Source: Prevotellaceae bacterium
GTDB lineage: Bacteria > Bacteroidota > Bacteroidia > Bacteroidales > Bacteroidaceae
DNA: 52,082 bases
Reading direction: 5' to 3'
Assembly: GCA_022508665.1 (NCBI GenBank)
Contig: JAFLUT010000005.1
Coordinates: 1 to 52,082 of the forward strand
In this document: positions 1-7,717 of the stretch, piece after piece
Numbering within the stretch: position 1 is the stretch's first letter
Layout of the letters: each line of letters opens with the position of its first letter
Notes under the pieces: model-generated
What the model was told of the DNA's origin: nothing
The model's input: only the letters and a program-made list of their open reading frames with translations
Databases searched by the model: none
Program-made: the position numbers and the translations under genes

Positions 1-55
1 CCGCCGACCCTCTGCTTGTAAGGCAGATGCTCTGAACCAGCTGAGCTAAACGCCC
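1..55 (-). tRNA. tRNA-Val(TAC), 5' part only
   Basis: The minus strand reads GGGCGTTTAGCTCAG, a typical tRNA acceptor/D-arm start, followed by an anticodon stem-loop CTGC-CTTACAA-GCAG. The anticodon is therefore TAC, which reads GTA (Val). The T arm and the 3' acceptor strand lie beyond the window edge. Confidence 0.9.
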
Positions 56-144
56 TTTCGTTTGTTGAGAAACGCTGATGTTAAGAAATCTGTTTGTAGC
101 AGATGTCGCTTTGTAACATCGTTGTTTCTTCCCGAAAGCGAGTG

Positions 145-152
145 CAAAGGTA
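145..152 (-). promoter_or_regulatory. -7 box TACCTTTG for tRNA-Val
   Basis: TACCTTTG on the minus strand fits the Bacteroidetes -7 consensus TAnnTTTG and lies about 90 nt upstream of the tRNA. The leader holds a nested hairpin: GATGTTA/TAACATC (77-83 with 114-120) enclosing ATCTG/CAGAT. Confidence 0.6.
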
Positions 153-273
153 GGGACTTTTCCGTTTACTGCCAAATATTTAAGCACTTTTTTTTGTATT
201 TTTTTTGAGGAGGTGCCAAAATGTTCCTAAAAACGGCATAAATGCTTGTTTTTTCATGTCTTTCAGTCGGATT

Positions 274-1218
274 TTACTTTATGAATGTTATCATCAGTTT
301 ACCGTCTTCCAGCACAGCATTAAAACCATGATGACGATGCGGCGTGAGGGGTATAGAACATTCGGAGCCATAGCGATGATGCAGTAGGAGCGAAAGTATT
401 CCCATGTTCATTCGGAGATTGATTTCCACGCATGGGTGAATGCGTCCGTCGGCGCATTTCAGCATATCGACGCCGACAGCACCATGATAGGTGATTTGAG
501 AAAGATGCGCCTTGTGATAATCTATCAGCCGTTGCAGCAATGCGTCGTCAACATCAATACGTCGCAGGAGGGATGCTTGGCTTTCTACTAAATTAAATCC
601 GTATGCTCCATTGGTGGCGGCGTGGAAAACGGAATAACCGAGAAAATCGACTGTATGGTCTGGATTTACAAAAAACTCCATGGCAAAGTCAAGCGTCTTG
701 CTATCGTAGAAACGATCCACAAGAAATCCTCCTTGAGTATTCAGAAAACCTTGCAGCCGAGTCCTTGTCTGCTCGTCAAACGACTGAGAAACAAACACTC
801 CCCTACCCGATGATGACCACGGCGATTTGAAAATGAGCGGCGCGGAGAATAGGCGACAAGTGTCGGGGAGAACAGAAGAGGAATATATCATTTCTTTCCC
901 AAGCAATCTTTCATCTCCTATCTCTCCAAGCAACCCCTTGATGTATCCGCACGCAAACTCACGGCTCGACAACTTTCTCACCTCTGCTATCCATTCGTCT
1001 GAAGGCAAATCTTCTGACGGTATGCCTATGCGCTCATACCTCCGTTTGGTCGCCAAACTCCAACCCCATGGACCTGCAAAGCGAGTGCCGCCCCACAAAC
1101 GTGCCAAATCGGCAAGGTCACTTTCCATTTGCTGAATACGTTTAGGAGGTACGTATTCACGAACATTCGCAGCCAACGCCATATCGTTTGAGGGATTGAA
1201 TATACAAGGTAGTGCCAT
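274..1218 (-). CDS. ATP-grasp domain protein, substrate unknown
   Basis: A 314-residue protein with features of the ATP-grasp fold, which couples ATP hydrolysis to carboxylate-amine (or similar) ligation. The stretch KSPWSSSGRGVF (about residues 130-141) resembles the ATP-grasp lysine and glycine/serine-rich loop. GVDML followed by HPCVEINLRMNMG (about 250-272) resembles the Mg-binding Glu/Asn segment at the end of the fold. There is no signal peptide, so it is probably cytosolic. It stands alone between a tRNA and a divergently transcribed hydrolase, so the neighbourhood gives no substrate. The start ATG lies 25 nt downstream of a TAACTTTG -7 box. Similar orphan ATP-grasp proteins occur in Bacteroidales, to my recollection, without assigned function. 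Confidence 0.75.
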   Translation of the reverse strand: MALPCIFNPSNDMALAANVREYVPPKRIQQMESDLADLARLWGGTRFAGPWGWSLATKRRYERIGIPSEDLPSDEWIAEVRKLSSREFACGYIKGLLGEIGDERLLGKEMIYSSSVLPDTCRLFSAPLIFKSPWSSSGRGVFVSQSFDEQTRTRLQGFLNTQGGFLVDRFYDSKTLDFAMEFFVNPDHTVDFLGYSVFHAATNGAYGFNLVESQASLLRRIDVDDALLQRLIDYHKAHLSQITYHGAVGVDMLKCADGRIHPCVEINLRMNMGILSLLLHHRYGSECSIPLTPHRHHGFNAVLEDGKLMITFIK

Positions 1219-1242
1219 ATATTATATATGTGTAATTCTCAA

Positions 1243-1250
1243 CAAAGTTA
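1243..1250 (-). promoter_or_regulatory. -7 box TAACTTTG for the ATP-grasp gene
   Basis: TAACTTTG on the minus strand matches TAnnTTTG, 25 nt upstream of the ATG at 1218. No clear -33 TTTG was seen. It is divergent from the hydrolase promoter at 1284. Confidence 0.5.
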
Positions 1251-1283
1251 AGGAAATGAATTGGAAAAATGGAATAAAATCAC

Positions 1284-1291
1284 TACTTTTG
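1284..1291 (+). promoter_or_regulatory. -7 box TACTTTTG for the secreted hydrolase
   Basis: TACTTTTG matches TAnnTTTG, with TTG at 1261-1263 about 20 bp upstream. Transcription would start near 1298, which supports the ATG at 1316 rather than the in-frame start 120 bp further upstream. Confidence 0.6.
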
Positions 1292-1315
1292 CAGTCACAA
1301 ATCCACAAAACAACA

Positions 1316-2134
1316 ATGAAAAGACACCTTTTGATATTGGCGGCTCTGTGTGCAGTCGCTCTCGCAGCCAACGCCCAATCATCGAGCGGCAAAGAAGAAA
1401 ACCTGCTGATTAGGAACGGGGAACGCACCATTTTCGGAGTGCTGAGTCGTCCTGCCAACAGCAAAAAGAAGCAGCCTGTAGCAATCATTGCACACGGATT
1501 TAATGGAGGGCATTTTTTCGGGAAAAACTATTTTGAGACGCTGAACAGCATTGGCTACCAGTGCTACACATTCGACTTCCCTTGTGGCTCCACATATAGC
1601 AAAAGCGACCCGAACACAATGAACATGTCCATTAAAGATGAACTGAACGACCTGCAAGCCATTGTGAAGCATTTCAGACACCAGCCTGATGTAGACGCCT
1701 CACGCATCGTGCTTATAGGCGAAAGCCAAGGCGGCCTTGTGTCAGCCCTGACTGCGGCGGAAAAGCCAAAGGAAATAAGCAGGCTGATACTCGTGTACCC
1801 TGCGCTTTGTATCCCCGACAACTGGAATGCACGCTATCCGCAACTCGAAGACATCCCCGACACGACACGCCTATGGAACGTGCCGCTTGGAAGACGCTTC
1901 TTCACAGAAATACGTGACATGAATCCATACGATGAAATCGGCAAATACAAAAAGCCAGTGCTTATCATACATGGCGATGCCGACCCTATCGTACCTATCG
2001 ACTATTCCAGCCGCGCCGTAAAGGTTTACAAGAACGCCCGTCTGCACACAATCCCCAATGCCGGCCATGGCTTCAAGCCCAACGAGTTGCAGCAATCGTT
2101 GGAGTGGATAAAGGAGTTTCTGAAGAACAACTGA
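1316..2134 (+). CDS. Secreted alpha/beta hydrolase (esterase-like)
   Basis: A 272-residue serine hydrolase of the alpha/beta fold, resembling feruloyl/cinnamoyl esterases and prolyl-oligopeptidase-type acyl hydrolases. The N-terminus is a signal peptide (MKRHLLILAALCAVALAANA), so the enzyme is exported. Visible motifs are an oxyanion-region HGFNGG, the nucleophile elbow GESQGG (Ser), an acid-loop DADPIVP (Asp) and the catalytic His in NAGHGF. The start at 1316 is chosen because it yields the signal peptide and follows the TACTTTTG box. The frame is open further upstream, but that extension overlaps the promoter. The hydrolase is monocistronic and followed by a strong hairpin. The natural ester substrate cannot be deduced. 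Confidence 0.85.
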   Translation: MKRHLLILAALCAVALAANAQSSSGKEENLLIRNGERTIFGVLSRPANSKKKQPVAIIAHGFNGGHFFGKNYFETLNSIGYQCYTFDFPCGSTYSKSDPNTMNMSIKDELNDLQAIVKHFRHQPDVDASRIVLIGESQGGLVSALTAAEKPKEISRLILVYPALCIPDNWNARYPQLEDIPDTTRLWNVPLGRRFFTEIRDMNPYDEIGKYKKPVLIIHGDADPIVPIDYSSRAVKVYKNARLHTIPNAGHGFKPNELQQSLEWIKEFLKNN

Positions 2135-2167
2135 CCAACAAACGGCTGACTAAACGCTAATAATAAT

Positions 2168-2226
2168 GCCCTCTCATCTGTCTCAACAAAAAGATTTACT
2201 TCAATATATGAGACAGAAGAGAGGGC
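2168..2226. terminator. Long hairpin, probable terminator
   Basis: Arms GCCCTCTCATCTGTCTCA and TGAGACAGAAGAGAGGGC pair over 18 positions with one mismatch around a ~23-nt loop, followed by AAATTTT. It lies 33 nt after the hydrolase stop. Confidence 0.7.
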
Positions 2227-2331
2227 AAATTTTAATGCTGAACGCCCATTTCAGGCGACAACTTTTCTTTACACAAAACGACAACCGTTTCTCGAACTAG
2301 CAGACAACCGCCGGCATAGATAATCTGCATT

Positions 2332-2377
2332 GGCTGACGATTATAATTTGTCACGGCTGACTATTGTAATCGTGAAC
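2332..2377 (+). repeat. Two imperfect 23-bp direct repeats
   Basis: Units 2332-2354 and 2355-2377 both start GGCTGAC and share ATT-TAAT; I count 16 of 23 identities. The second unit forms the beginning of the 51-bp dispersed repeat at 2356. Confidence 0.4.
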
Positions 2378-2406
2378 GGCAGGGCATTTCAGCGGTGCGC
2401 CGTTGT
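2356..2406 (+). repeat. 51-bp dispersed repeat, copy 1
   Basis: This segment matches the reverse complement of 52032-52082 at 50 of 51 positions. In one frame both copies would encode LTIVIVNG(R/W)AFQRCAVV. Similarity stops at 2406 on this side; the other side of copy 2 is cut by the window end. The rest of the 2135-2471 spacer holds the hairpin at 2168 and no recognisable gene. Confidence 0.85.
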
Positions 2407-2471
2407 TGTTTGGGGTACAAAATACGTCATTACGTACCCATATCACAGCCCTCGTTCATTCTCTCTTGCCA

Positions 2472-3497
2472 TTACAGAAACACGCCTATTGCGAAAAGCA
2501 ATCCGAAAAGAAAAATGTTGCGTGCGGTGGTGGCAAGCACTTTGTTAAGTTCACGCCCGTCCAGCGTGTTCAGTTGCCGGAATGCGCGGAAATGGAGAAT
2601 GAGGTAAACTATCATAAGCGGATAGCGGATAGTCGAGAGAGGGAAAAGGAAAAGCGATGTGAAGGAAAGAATGGTGGAGAAAATACCTATCCACATATAG
2701 AAGTCACGACATATCTGCTCAGCCTCTTTTGTGCCAGCCTCGTCGCCCAGTTGCCTTATCTGCTTGTCCATTATGCGCACTACAATGGTGCGTTTGCCAC
2801 TCTGTTTGTCTTGGTGGCGGTCACGGTAGTTGTTGACCATAAGCAGGTTATCCGTTGCAAGCCCCATGGCAAGACCCGCTATGACAAGGGGGATGTTCCA
2901 GCCTCCGTTAGTCATAACATAGTAGGTAAACACGACTGGAACCAGACCGAAAAAGACAAGCACCAGCACATCGCCCCACCCCATGTAGGAGAGGCGTGTG
3001 GTGTAGAGAAAGCAGAACGCAACGCATAAAGCCCCTACTATGAGGAGTTCCCACTGCATGTGCCACAGGAGAATAGAAACGCCGACGAGGCAAGACAGCA
3101 GAGTTGCCACCCCTATGCCTATCCGCATGGCATGAGGAGTAATCCACCCTTGGGCGCATGCACGCTCAGGTCCAAGCCGGTCGGTGCGGTCAGTGCCTTT
3201 CTTGAAGTCAAAGTAGTCGTTGATGAAGTTAGCATCAATCTGCATCATAACGGCAAAAAGAAGGCACAAGAAAAATGGGACGAGGACGTCAAGCAGCCAT
3301 TCACGCACCATCGGGTCTTGCCAGTCGATATGCCACCCTATGCCAAAAGTCTTGGCATGCAGCATGGAGAAAGCCATAGCGCCACCCATAAGCACAGGGG
3401 CAATAGCGCCCGTCAGCGTCTTTGGGCGAGCAGCCAGCCACCACGCACGAACAGAGTTTGTCTTGATTTTCAATGCTGATGAAGCACCGTTATTCAT
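2472..3497 (-). CDS. menA: 1,4-dihydroxy-2-naphthoate polyprenyltransferase
   Basis: MenA of the UbiA superfamily attaches the polyprenyl tail to 1,4-dihydroxy-2-naphthoate, giving demethylmenaquinone in the inner membrane. The 341-residue length is slightly above the family norm. The start region reads AARPKTLTGAIAPVLMG, typical of MenA. The first prenyl-diphosphate/Mg motif is NDYFDFKKGTDRTDRLGPERA, with the expected Asp residues, and the second is NNYRDRHQDKQSGKRT. About eight hydrophobic membrane segments follow. Its start overlaps the 3' end of the MORN-repeat gene by 8 bp, so the two are probably co-transcribed. No other men gene lies in the window. Confidence 0.93.
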   Translation of the reverse strand: MNNGASSALKIKTNSVRAWWLAARPKTLTGAIAPVLMGGAMAFSMLHAKTFGIGWHIDWQDPMVREWLLDVLVPFFLCLLFAVMMQIDANFINDYFDFKKGTDRTDRLGPERACAQGWITPHAMRIGIGVATLLSCLVGVSILLWHMQWELLIVGALCVAFCFLYTTRLSYMGWGDVLVLVFFGLVPVVFTYYVMTNGGWNIPLVIAGLAMGLATDNLLMVNNYRDRHQDKQSGKRTIVVRIMDKQIRQLGDEAGTKEAEQICRDFYMWIGIFSTILSFTSLFLFPLSTIRYPLMIVYLILHFRAFRQLNTLDGRELNKVLATTARNIFLFGLLFAIGVFL

Positions 3498-4122
3498 CTT
3501 CGCCCTTCCAGTACTGTATAGTTATAGTGTTGTTTGTGAAGAACATAGCGCCGAAGCCCATGCGCTTATTGTCCTTGTAGCGACCATAGTAGTAGTTGCC
3601 GTTATTGTAGTAATATATGCCTACTCCGTCACGCATGCCGTTCACCGTCTCGCCAACGTATTTATCGCCATTCTGATATGTCAGCGACTCAAAACGGTAG
3701 GTCTTAACATAGTCAGCAGTGAGTTTATATTTGTCGCCGTCTTTCATGATGTAGAGAGGGTCGCCAGTGGTCAAGTCGTAGCAGATGTAGTGGTCGTTGC
3801 TGCCCACCTTAGCGTTCTGCACTCCCATTTTTATGCCGAAAAGGAAGTTGCCCAAACGATATTGACCATATATGACACCGTCAGAATCCGTGTAATACGC
3901 CCCGAAACCATACACATTCTTTTCCTTAGTTATCTGTCCGAAATACTGACCGTATGACGACTTCGCCACCCCTCCTGCGAAGTTCTTCACATAATCGACA
4001 AATGCAGCGTCGTATTGCGACGGAATGTTAGGGTATCTGTCAAGGCGTGCGAACTGCGCGCGCGCAACAGAAAAGCAGGAAAACATCAGGAGAAATGCCA
4101 AGTAAGAAAGTAAGTTTTTCAT
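3490..4122 (-). CDS. Secreted MORN-repeat protein
   Basis: A ~210-residue exported protein with a signal peptide (MKNLLSYLAFLLMF...VARA). It carries MORN-type repeats, seen as YGFGAYYTDSDGVIYGQY near residue 80 and, in the C-terminal third, NGDKYVGE, GMRDGVGIYYY, NGNYYYGRY and KRMGFGAMF. MORN repeats form an extended beta-sheet scaffold and are not enzymatic. An alternative ATG three codons upstream (4131) is possible; the start used here gives the cleaner signal peptide. The gene sits directly upstream of, and overlaps, menA, but no shared function is obvious. Confidence 0.75.
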   Translation of the reverse strand: MKNLLSYLAFLLMFSCFSVARAQFARLDRYPNIPSQYDAAFVDYVKNFAGGVAKSSYGQYFGQITKEKNVYGFGAYYTDSDGVIYGQYRLGNFLFGIKMGVQNAKVGSNDHYICYDLTTGDPLYIMKDGDKYKLTADYVKTYRFESLTYQNGDKYVGETVNGMRDGVGIYYYNNGNYYYGRYKDNKRMGFGAMFFTNNTITIQYWKGEDE

Positions 4123-4153
4123 ATAAATCATGCGTCAATCTTAAAAAACGTTA

Positions 4154-4161
4154 CAAAAGTA
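4154..4161 (-). promoter_or_regulatory. -7 box TACTTTTG for MORN-menA
   Basis: TACTTTTG on the minus strand, about 30 nt upstream of the MORN-protein start. No convincing -33 box. Confidence 0.45.
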
Positions 4162-4204
4162 CACATAATAAATAAATTATCGACCATAAAACTAAACCTT
4201 TTCG

Positions 4205-4212
4205 TAATTTTG
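4205..4212 (+). promoter_or_regulatory. -7 box TAATTTTG for the outer-membrane protein
   Basis: TAATTTTG matches TAnnTTTG, 46 nt upstream of the ATG at 4259. The -33 region is weak. Confidence 0.5.
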
Positions 4213-4258
4213 TAGTCAATTTCATTATAGAACAAGCAAAATAGCAACAAACTACAAG

Positions 4259-7231
4259 ATGAAAAGAATACTTATGGCCTTGTTACTCGGCGCAACAGGG
4301 CTATATTCTATGGCGCAATCCAAAATCAATGTGTCGGGAACAATTCTCGAGACAGGAACTGAAGAACCTGTTATGTCAGCCACTGTGCGTGTGCTATCGC
4401 TTCCCGACAGCAGCATGGTGAGCGGTGCGGCAACCGACCTTGACGGCAGATATAATATAAAAGATGTGAAAAAAGGGAAATATGCCCTGAAAATCACCTA
4501 CATCGGATATAAGGAACTCATCATGCCGCTTGACCTGACGGGCAAGAAGGAGAAGAATTTCAGCATGGGGTATATACACCTCACTCCCGACGCCAAGATG
4601 CTGAAAGAGGCAGAAGTGGTGGCAAACGCGGCACAAGTGCAGGTAAGCGGAGACTCGCTTGTTTACAACGCTTCAGCATACCGCACGGCTGAAGGGTCGG
4701 CATTGGAGGACTTGGTAAAGAAACTGCCCGGAGCGCAGGTGGATGATGATGGGAACATCACCATAAACGGCAAGACTGTGAAGAAAATACTTGTTGACGG
4801 CAAAGAGTTTTTCCTAAACGACACAAAGGTGGCGATGCAGAACATCCCTACCGACATGATTGAGAAACTGAAAACCTACGAGCGCAAGAGCGATTACAGC
4901 CGTGTGACAGGCATTGACGACGGCGAAGAGGAGACTGTGCTTGACTTGACAGTGAAGAAGGGCATGAACCAAGGGTGGTTTGGCAACATCAACCTCGGCG
5001 CAGGAACGAAGGAGAGGTATTCGGGCAGAGCAATCATCAACCGCTTTACTGACAACAAAAACTTCACTCTGCTCGGAGGTGCAAACAACACGGGCGACCG
5101 TGGCTACGGAGGCGGAGGCGGCCGTGGCTGGGGACGAGGAGGCAATGGACTGAGGAACTCAAAGAACGTGGGAGCGAACTTCGCCACAACGAGTGACAAA
5201 CTCGAAACGGGCGGCAATGTACGATACCGCTACAACGGCAGCGACGTGTGGAATGAATCGTCGGTGCAAAGTTTCGTCACGTCGAGAGGCGCTTTCAGCA
5301 ACAGCGAAAGCCAGTCGTTCAGCGCCTCACACAACTGGAACGCAGATTTCCGCCTTGAATGGAAGCCCGACACGATGACAAACATTATTTTCCGTCCGTC
5401 GGGCAGCCTGTCAAGAAACAAGGGATACAGCAGGAACGAGTCCGTAAGTTTCAGCGCCAACCCAAACGACTACACAGATGACCCACTGCGTGACGGGATT
5501 GACAAATATGATACATTTGACAATCGGGGCGAGAACGCAGACGACAATATTGACAAACTGCTTGACATTATCATCAACACAAACGTTAGCCGTCAGCAGA
5601 CTTACTCCGAATCCCGTCGCATCGCAGGAGAATTGCAGTTGAACCGCCGACTGAACAACGACGGACGCAACGTCACCTTGCGAATGACAGGGAATGCTTC
5701 GGGGTCAGACAGCAAGCAACTCTCAGCAGCGCAAATCCGCTATCGCAACACCGACTCGGAGACTATCAACAACCGATACTACACCACTCCGGGCAGAAAC
5801 AGTGCATACAGCGCTCAACTGACTTATTCAGAGCCTATTGCAAACAGGACTTACCTGCAATTCTCATATAAATTTGACTATAGTTACAACAAGTCTGACC
5901 GACAGGCATTCACTATGGACGCTGCAACTTACACCGACTTGGCGAATGCCCTCGACATTTATCGCTACAACATTGACGGGGCTATCGACTACTTGCAGTC
6001 ACACGAACATTCCTTGAACAGCGCAGACAAAGACCCAGAGGCGAACAAACTGAGCCAATACTCTGTATACAAGAACTTCAACCACACGGCAAGCGTGAGT
6101 TTCAGAAAAGTGACCGATGCCTACAATTTCAGCATCGGCATGGACTTCCTGCCACAGCACAGCGTGCTTGACTACAAATATATGGGTACGGAATACCCTA
6201 CTATCACTCGCAACGTGTTCAACTTTGCGCCAAACCTAAATTTCAGATATGAGTTTAACAAGCAGACAAACCTGCGTGTAAACTACAATGGCCGCACATC
6301 ACAGCCGGGCATGACCAATCTCCTTGACATCACGGACGACTCGAACCCTCTCAACATAACGAAAGGTAATCCGGGCCTGAAACCCTCATTCAATCAAGGA
6401 GTAAACATCAATTTCAACACGTTCACAATGGAGCATCAACGTGGCATATTCTCATGGGCAGGCTTCAACACGACACAAAACAGCATAAGCAACCGAGTGA
6501 GTTACGATGCTCAGACTGGTGTGAGGACTACTCGTCCGGAAAACATCAACGGCAATTGGAGTACATGGTTCGGAGGCGGCACAAACATGTCGCTTGACAA
6601 GGACAACTATTTCACGTTCAACGATTTTACGTCATTAAACTACAACCACAACGTGAGTTATCTTGACCCAGCGCAGTATGAGGAGGACAAATCTCGCACC
6701 AACACATTGGGAATAAACGAGCGTATCGGCTTTGGCTACCGCAAGGACTGGTTTGAGGTCAGCGTGAACGGCAGCGTGAACTACAACCACTCTCGCAACT
6801 CGGTGATTACGACAGGAAATCTTGACACATGGACTTTCAGTTATGGCACAGAATTCAACTTCAATTTTGAAAACGGCTTCTCTGTCTCTACCGACATAAG
6901 CGAAAGCAGTCGTCGCGGCTACTCATCTGCCAGCATGAATACCAATGAACTCTTGTGGAACGCCCAAGTGAGCAAGTCTTTCCTCAAAGGCAATGCACTG
7001 ACCATTAGCCTGCAATGGAATGACATTCTGCAAAACAGAAGCAACATCAGCCGTACAGTAGATGCTTACCAAAGTAGCGATTCTCGCTACAACGCCATCT
7101 ATTCTTACGGCATGGTTCGTGCTGTATATAAACTGAACATTTTCGGCGGCAAGAATGCTAACGGTACGGAACATGCTCGAGACATGAACGGCTGGCGTGG
7201 AGGTCCGGGAGGAGGCCGCCCTCCAAGATGA
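4259..7231 (+). CDS. Outer-membrane beta-barrel protein, TonB-receptor-like
   Basis: A 990-residue outer-membrane protein. It has a signal peptide (MKRILMALLLGATGLYSMAQ) and an N-terminal CarboxypepD_reg-like Ig domain (about residues 22-105, with VSGTILETGTEEPV and GRYNIKDVKKGKY). A plug-like segment follows (EDLVKKLPGAQVDDDGNITINGK, then VKKILVDGKEFF), and a long aromatic-rich barrel runs to the end. This architecture matches the Bacteroidetes outer-membrane beta-barrel family related to TonB-dependent receptors, but no SusD partner is adjacent, so the cargo is unknown. Unusual features are a Gly/Arg-rich insertion near residues 283-298 and a Gly/Pro/Arg-rich C-terminus (GGPGGGRPPR) instead of the usual terminal aromatic residue. 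Confidence 0.85.
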   Translation: MKRILMALLLGATGLYSMAQSKINVSGTILETGTEEPVMSATVRVLSLPDSSMVSGAATDLDGRYNIKDVKKGKYALKITYIGYKELIMPLDLTGKKEKNFSMGYIHLTPDAKMLKEAEVVANAAQVQVSGDSLVYNASAYRTAEGSALEDLVKKLPGAQVDDDGNITINGKTVKKILVDGKEFFLNDTKVAMQNIPTDMIEKLKTYERKSDYSRVTGIDDGEEETVLDLTVKKGMNQGWFGNINLGAGTKERYSGRAIINRFTDNKNFTLLGGANNTGDRGYGGGGGRGWGRGGNGLRNSKNVGANFATTSDKLETGGNVRYRYNGSDVWNESSVQSFVTSRGAFSNSESQSFSASHNWNADFRLEWKPDTMTNIIFRPSGSLSRNKGYSRNESVSFSANPNDYTDDPLRDGIDKYDTFDNRGENADDNIDKLLDIIINTNVSRQQTYSESRRIAGELQLNRRLNNDGRNVTLRMTGNASGSDSKQLSAAQIRYRNTDSETINNRYYTTPGRNSAYSAQLTYSEPIANRTYLQFSYKFDYSYNKSDRQAFTMDAATYTDLANALDIYRYNIDGAIDYLQSHEHSLNSADKDPEANKLSQYSVYKNFNHTASVSFRKVTDAYNFSIGMDFLPQHSVLDYKYMGTEYPTITRNVFNFAPNLNFRYEFNKQTNLRVNYNGRTSQPGMTNLLDITDDSNPLNITKGNPGLKPSFNQGVNINFNTFTMEHQRGIFSWAGFNTTQNSISNRVSYDAQTGVRTTRPENINGNWSTWFGGGTNMSLDKDNYFTFNDFTSLNYNHNVSYLDPAQYEEDKSRTNTLGINERIGFGYRKDWFEVSVNGSVNYNHSRNSVITTGNLDTWTFSYGTEFNFNFENGFSVSTDISESSRRGYSSASMNTNELLWNAQVSKSFLKGNALTISLQWNDILQNRSNISRTVDAYQSSDSRYNAIYSYGMVRAVYKLNIFGGKNANGTEHARDMNGWRGGPGGGRPPR

Positions 7232-7265
7232 TGACAGGTAGCATACATTCTGTTGGCAAATACAC

Positions 7266-7303
7266 GTTATATCATCTTTTGCATGATAAAAGATAACTTT
7301 TTC
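7266..7303 (+). terminator. Possible terminator after the beta-barrel gene
   Basis: GTTAT(ATC)ATCTTTT pairs with AAAAGATAAC around GCATGAT, with a 3-nt bulge, and is followed by CTTTTT. Confidence 0.5.
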
Positions 7304-7344
7304 TATACAAATTACTCCAAAGCAGCAAAAAAACGTTCAAAACA

Positions 7345-7376
7345 TTTGTTGATGTCAAGAAATACTCCTACCTTTG
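7345..7376 (+). promoter_or_regulatory. Promoter of tRNA-Met
   Basis: TTTG at 7345-7348 and TACCTTTG at 7369-7376 are separated by 20 bp, an excellent match to the Bacteroidetes -33/-7 pattern. Transcription would start around 7383, some 50 nt before the tRNA. Confidence 0.75.
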
Positions 7377-7433
7377 CACTCGCTTAAAGGAGATACATAC
7401 CTTTCTATTAAGGAATAAACTCTTTTTAGTAAT

Positions 7434-7507
7434 GGCGAGGTAGCTCAGCCGGTTAGAGCGTCGGATTCATAATCCGGAGGTCGAGGGTTCGAGCCCCTCC
7501 CTCGCTA
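7434..7507 (+). tRNA. tRNA-Met(CAT), probably elongator
   Basis: A complete 74-nt cloverleaf: acceptor GGCGAGG/CCTCGCT (one G-U pair), D arm GCTC...GAGC, anticodon stem TCGGA/TCCGG with loop TTCATAA (one A·G mismatch at its base), T arm GAGGG-TTCGAGC-CCCTC and discriminator A. The anticodon is CAT. It lacks the C1-A72 mismatch of initiator tRNA. Ile2 with a lysidine-modified CAT is the alternative and cannot be excluded by eye. CCA is not fully encoded (ACA follows). Confidence 0.93.
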
Positions 7508-7545
7508 CAAAAGGCATCTGCATGAATGCGGATGCCTTTATTTTG
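7508..7545 (+). terminator. Terminator of tRNA-Met
   Basis: AAAGGCATCTGC and GCGGATGCCTTT form a 12-bp stem (one G-U) with loop ATGAAT, followed by ATTTTG. Confidence 0.8.
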
Positions 7546-7627
7546 TATGTACATTGATTTCCCAGATTTAGAAACCATATTGAATAAAAATGAAACAGAG
7601 ACATAAACATGATTAGTTTTTTTTGAT

Positions 7628-7635
7628 TATCTTTG
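7628..7635 (+). promoter_or_regulatory. -7 box TATCTTTG for uxuA
   Basis: TATCTTTG matches TAnnTTTG and leaves a leader of roughly 75 nt before the ATG at 7718. No clear -33 box. Confidence 0.55.
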
Positions 7636-7717
7636 CACATCCTTTGGGAACAACATGCGCAACACGTTTATGCGTTTGCTAATAAAATCTAATACACATA
7701 TAATATATATATAGACA

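Noticed and set aside
2413-2439. GGGTAC/GTACCC hairpin as the menA terminator
   Set aside because: The stem is only six pairs and there is no T-run on the expected strand, so the evidence is too weak.
2403-3029. Long plus-strand frame opposite menA
   Set aside because: It is antisense to an unmistakable menA and has no recognisable domain; treated as a shadow frame. The same applies to long frames opposite dnaN (13414-13977), coaBC (11079-11738) and uxuA (7859-8632).
7434-7507. tRNA(CAT) as initiator tRNA-fMet
   Set aside because: The acceptor stem is fully paired (GGCGAGG/CCTCGCT) and lacks the C1-A72 mismatch and the three G-C pairs typical of initiator anticodon stems.
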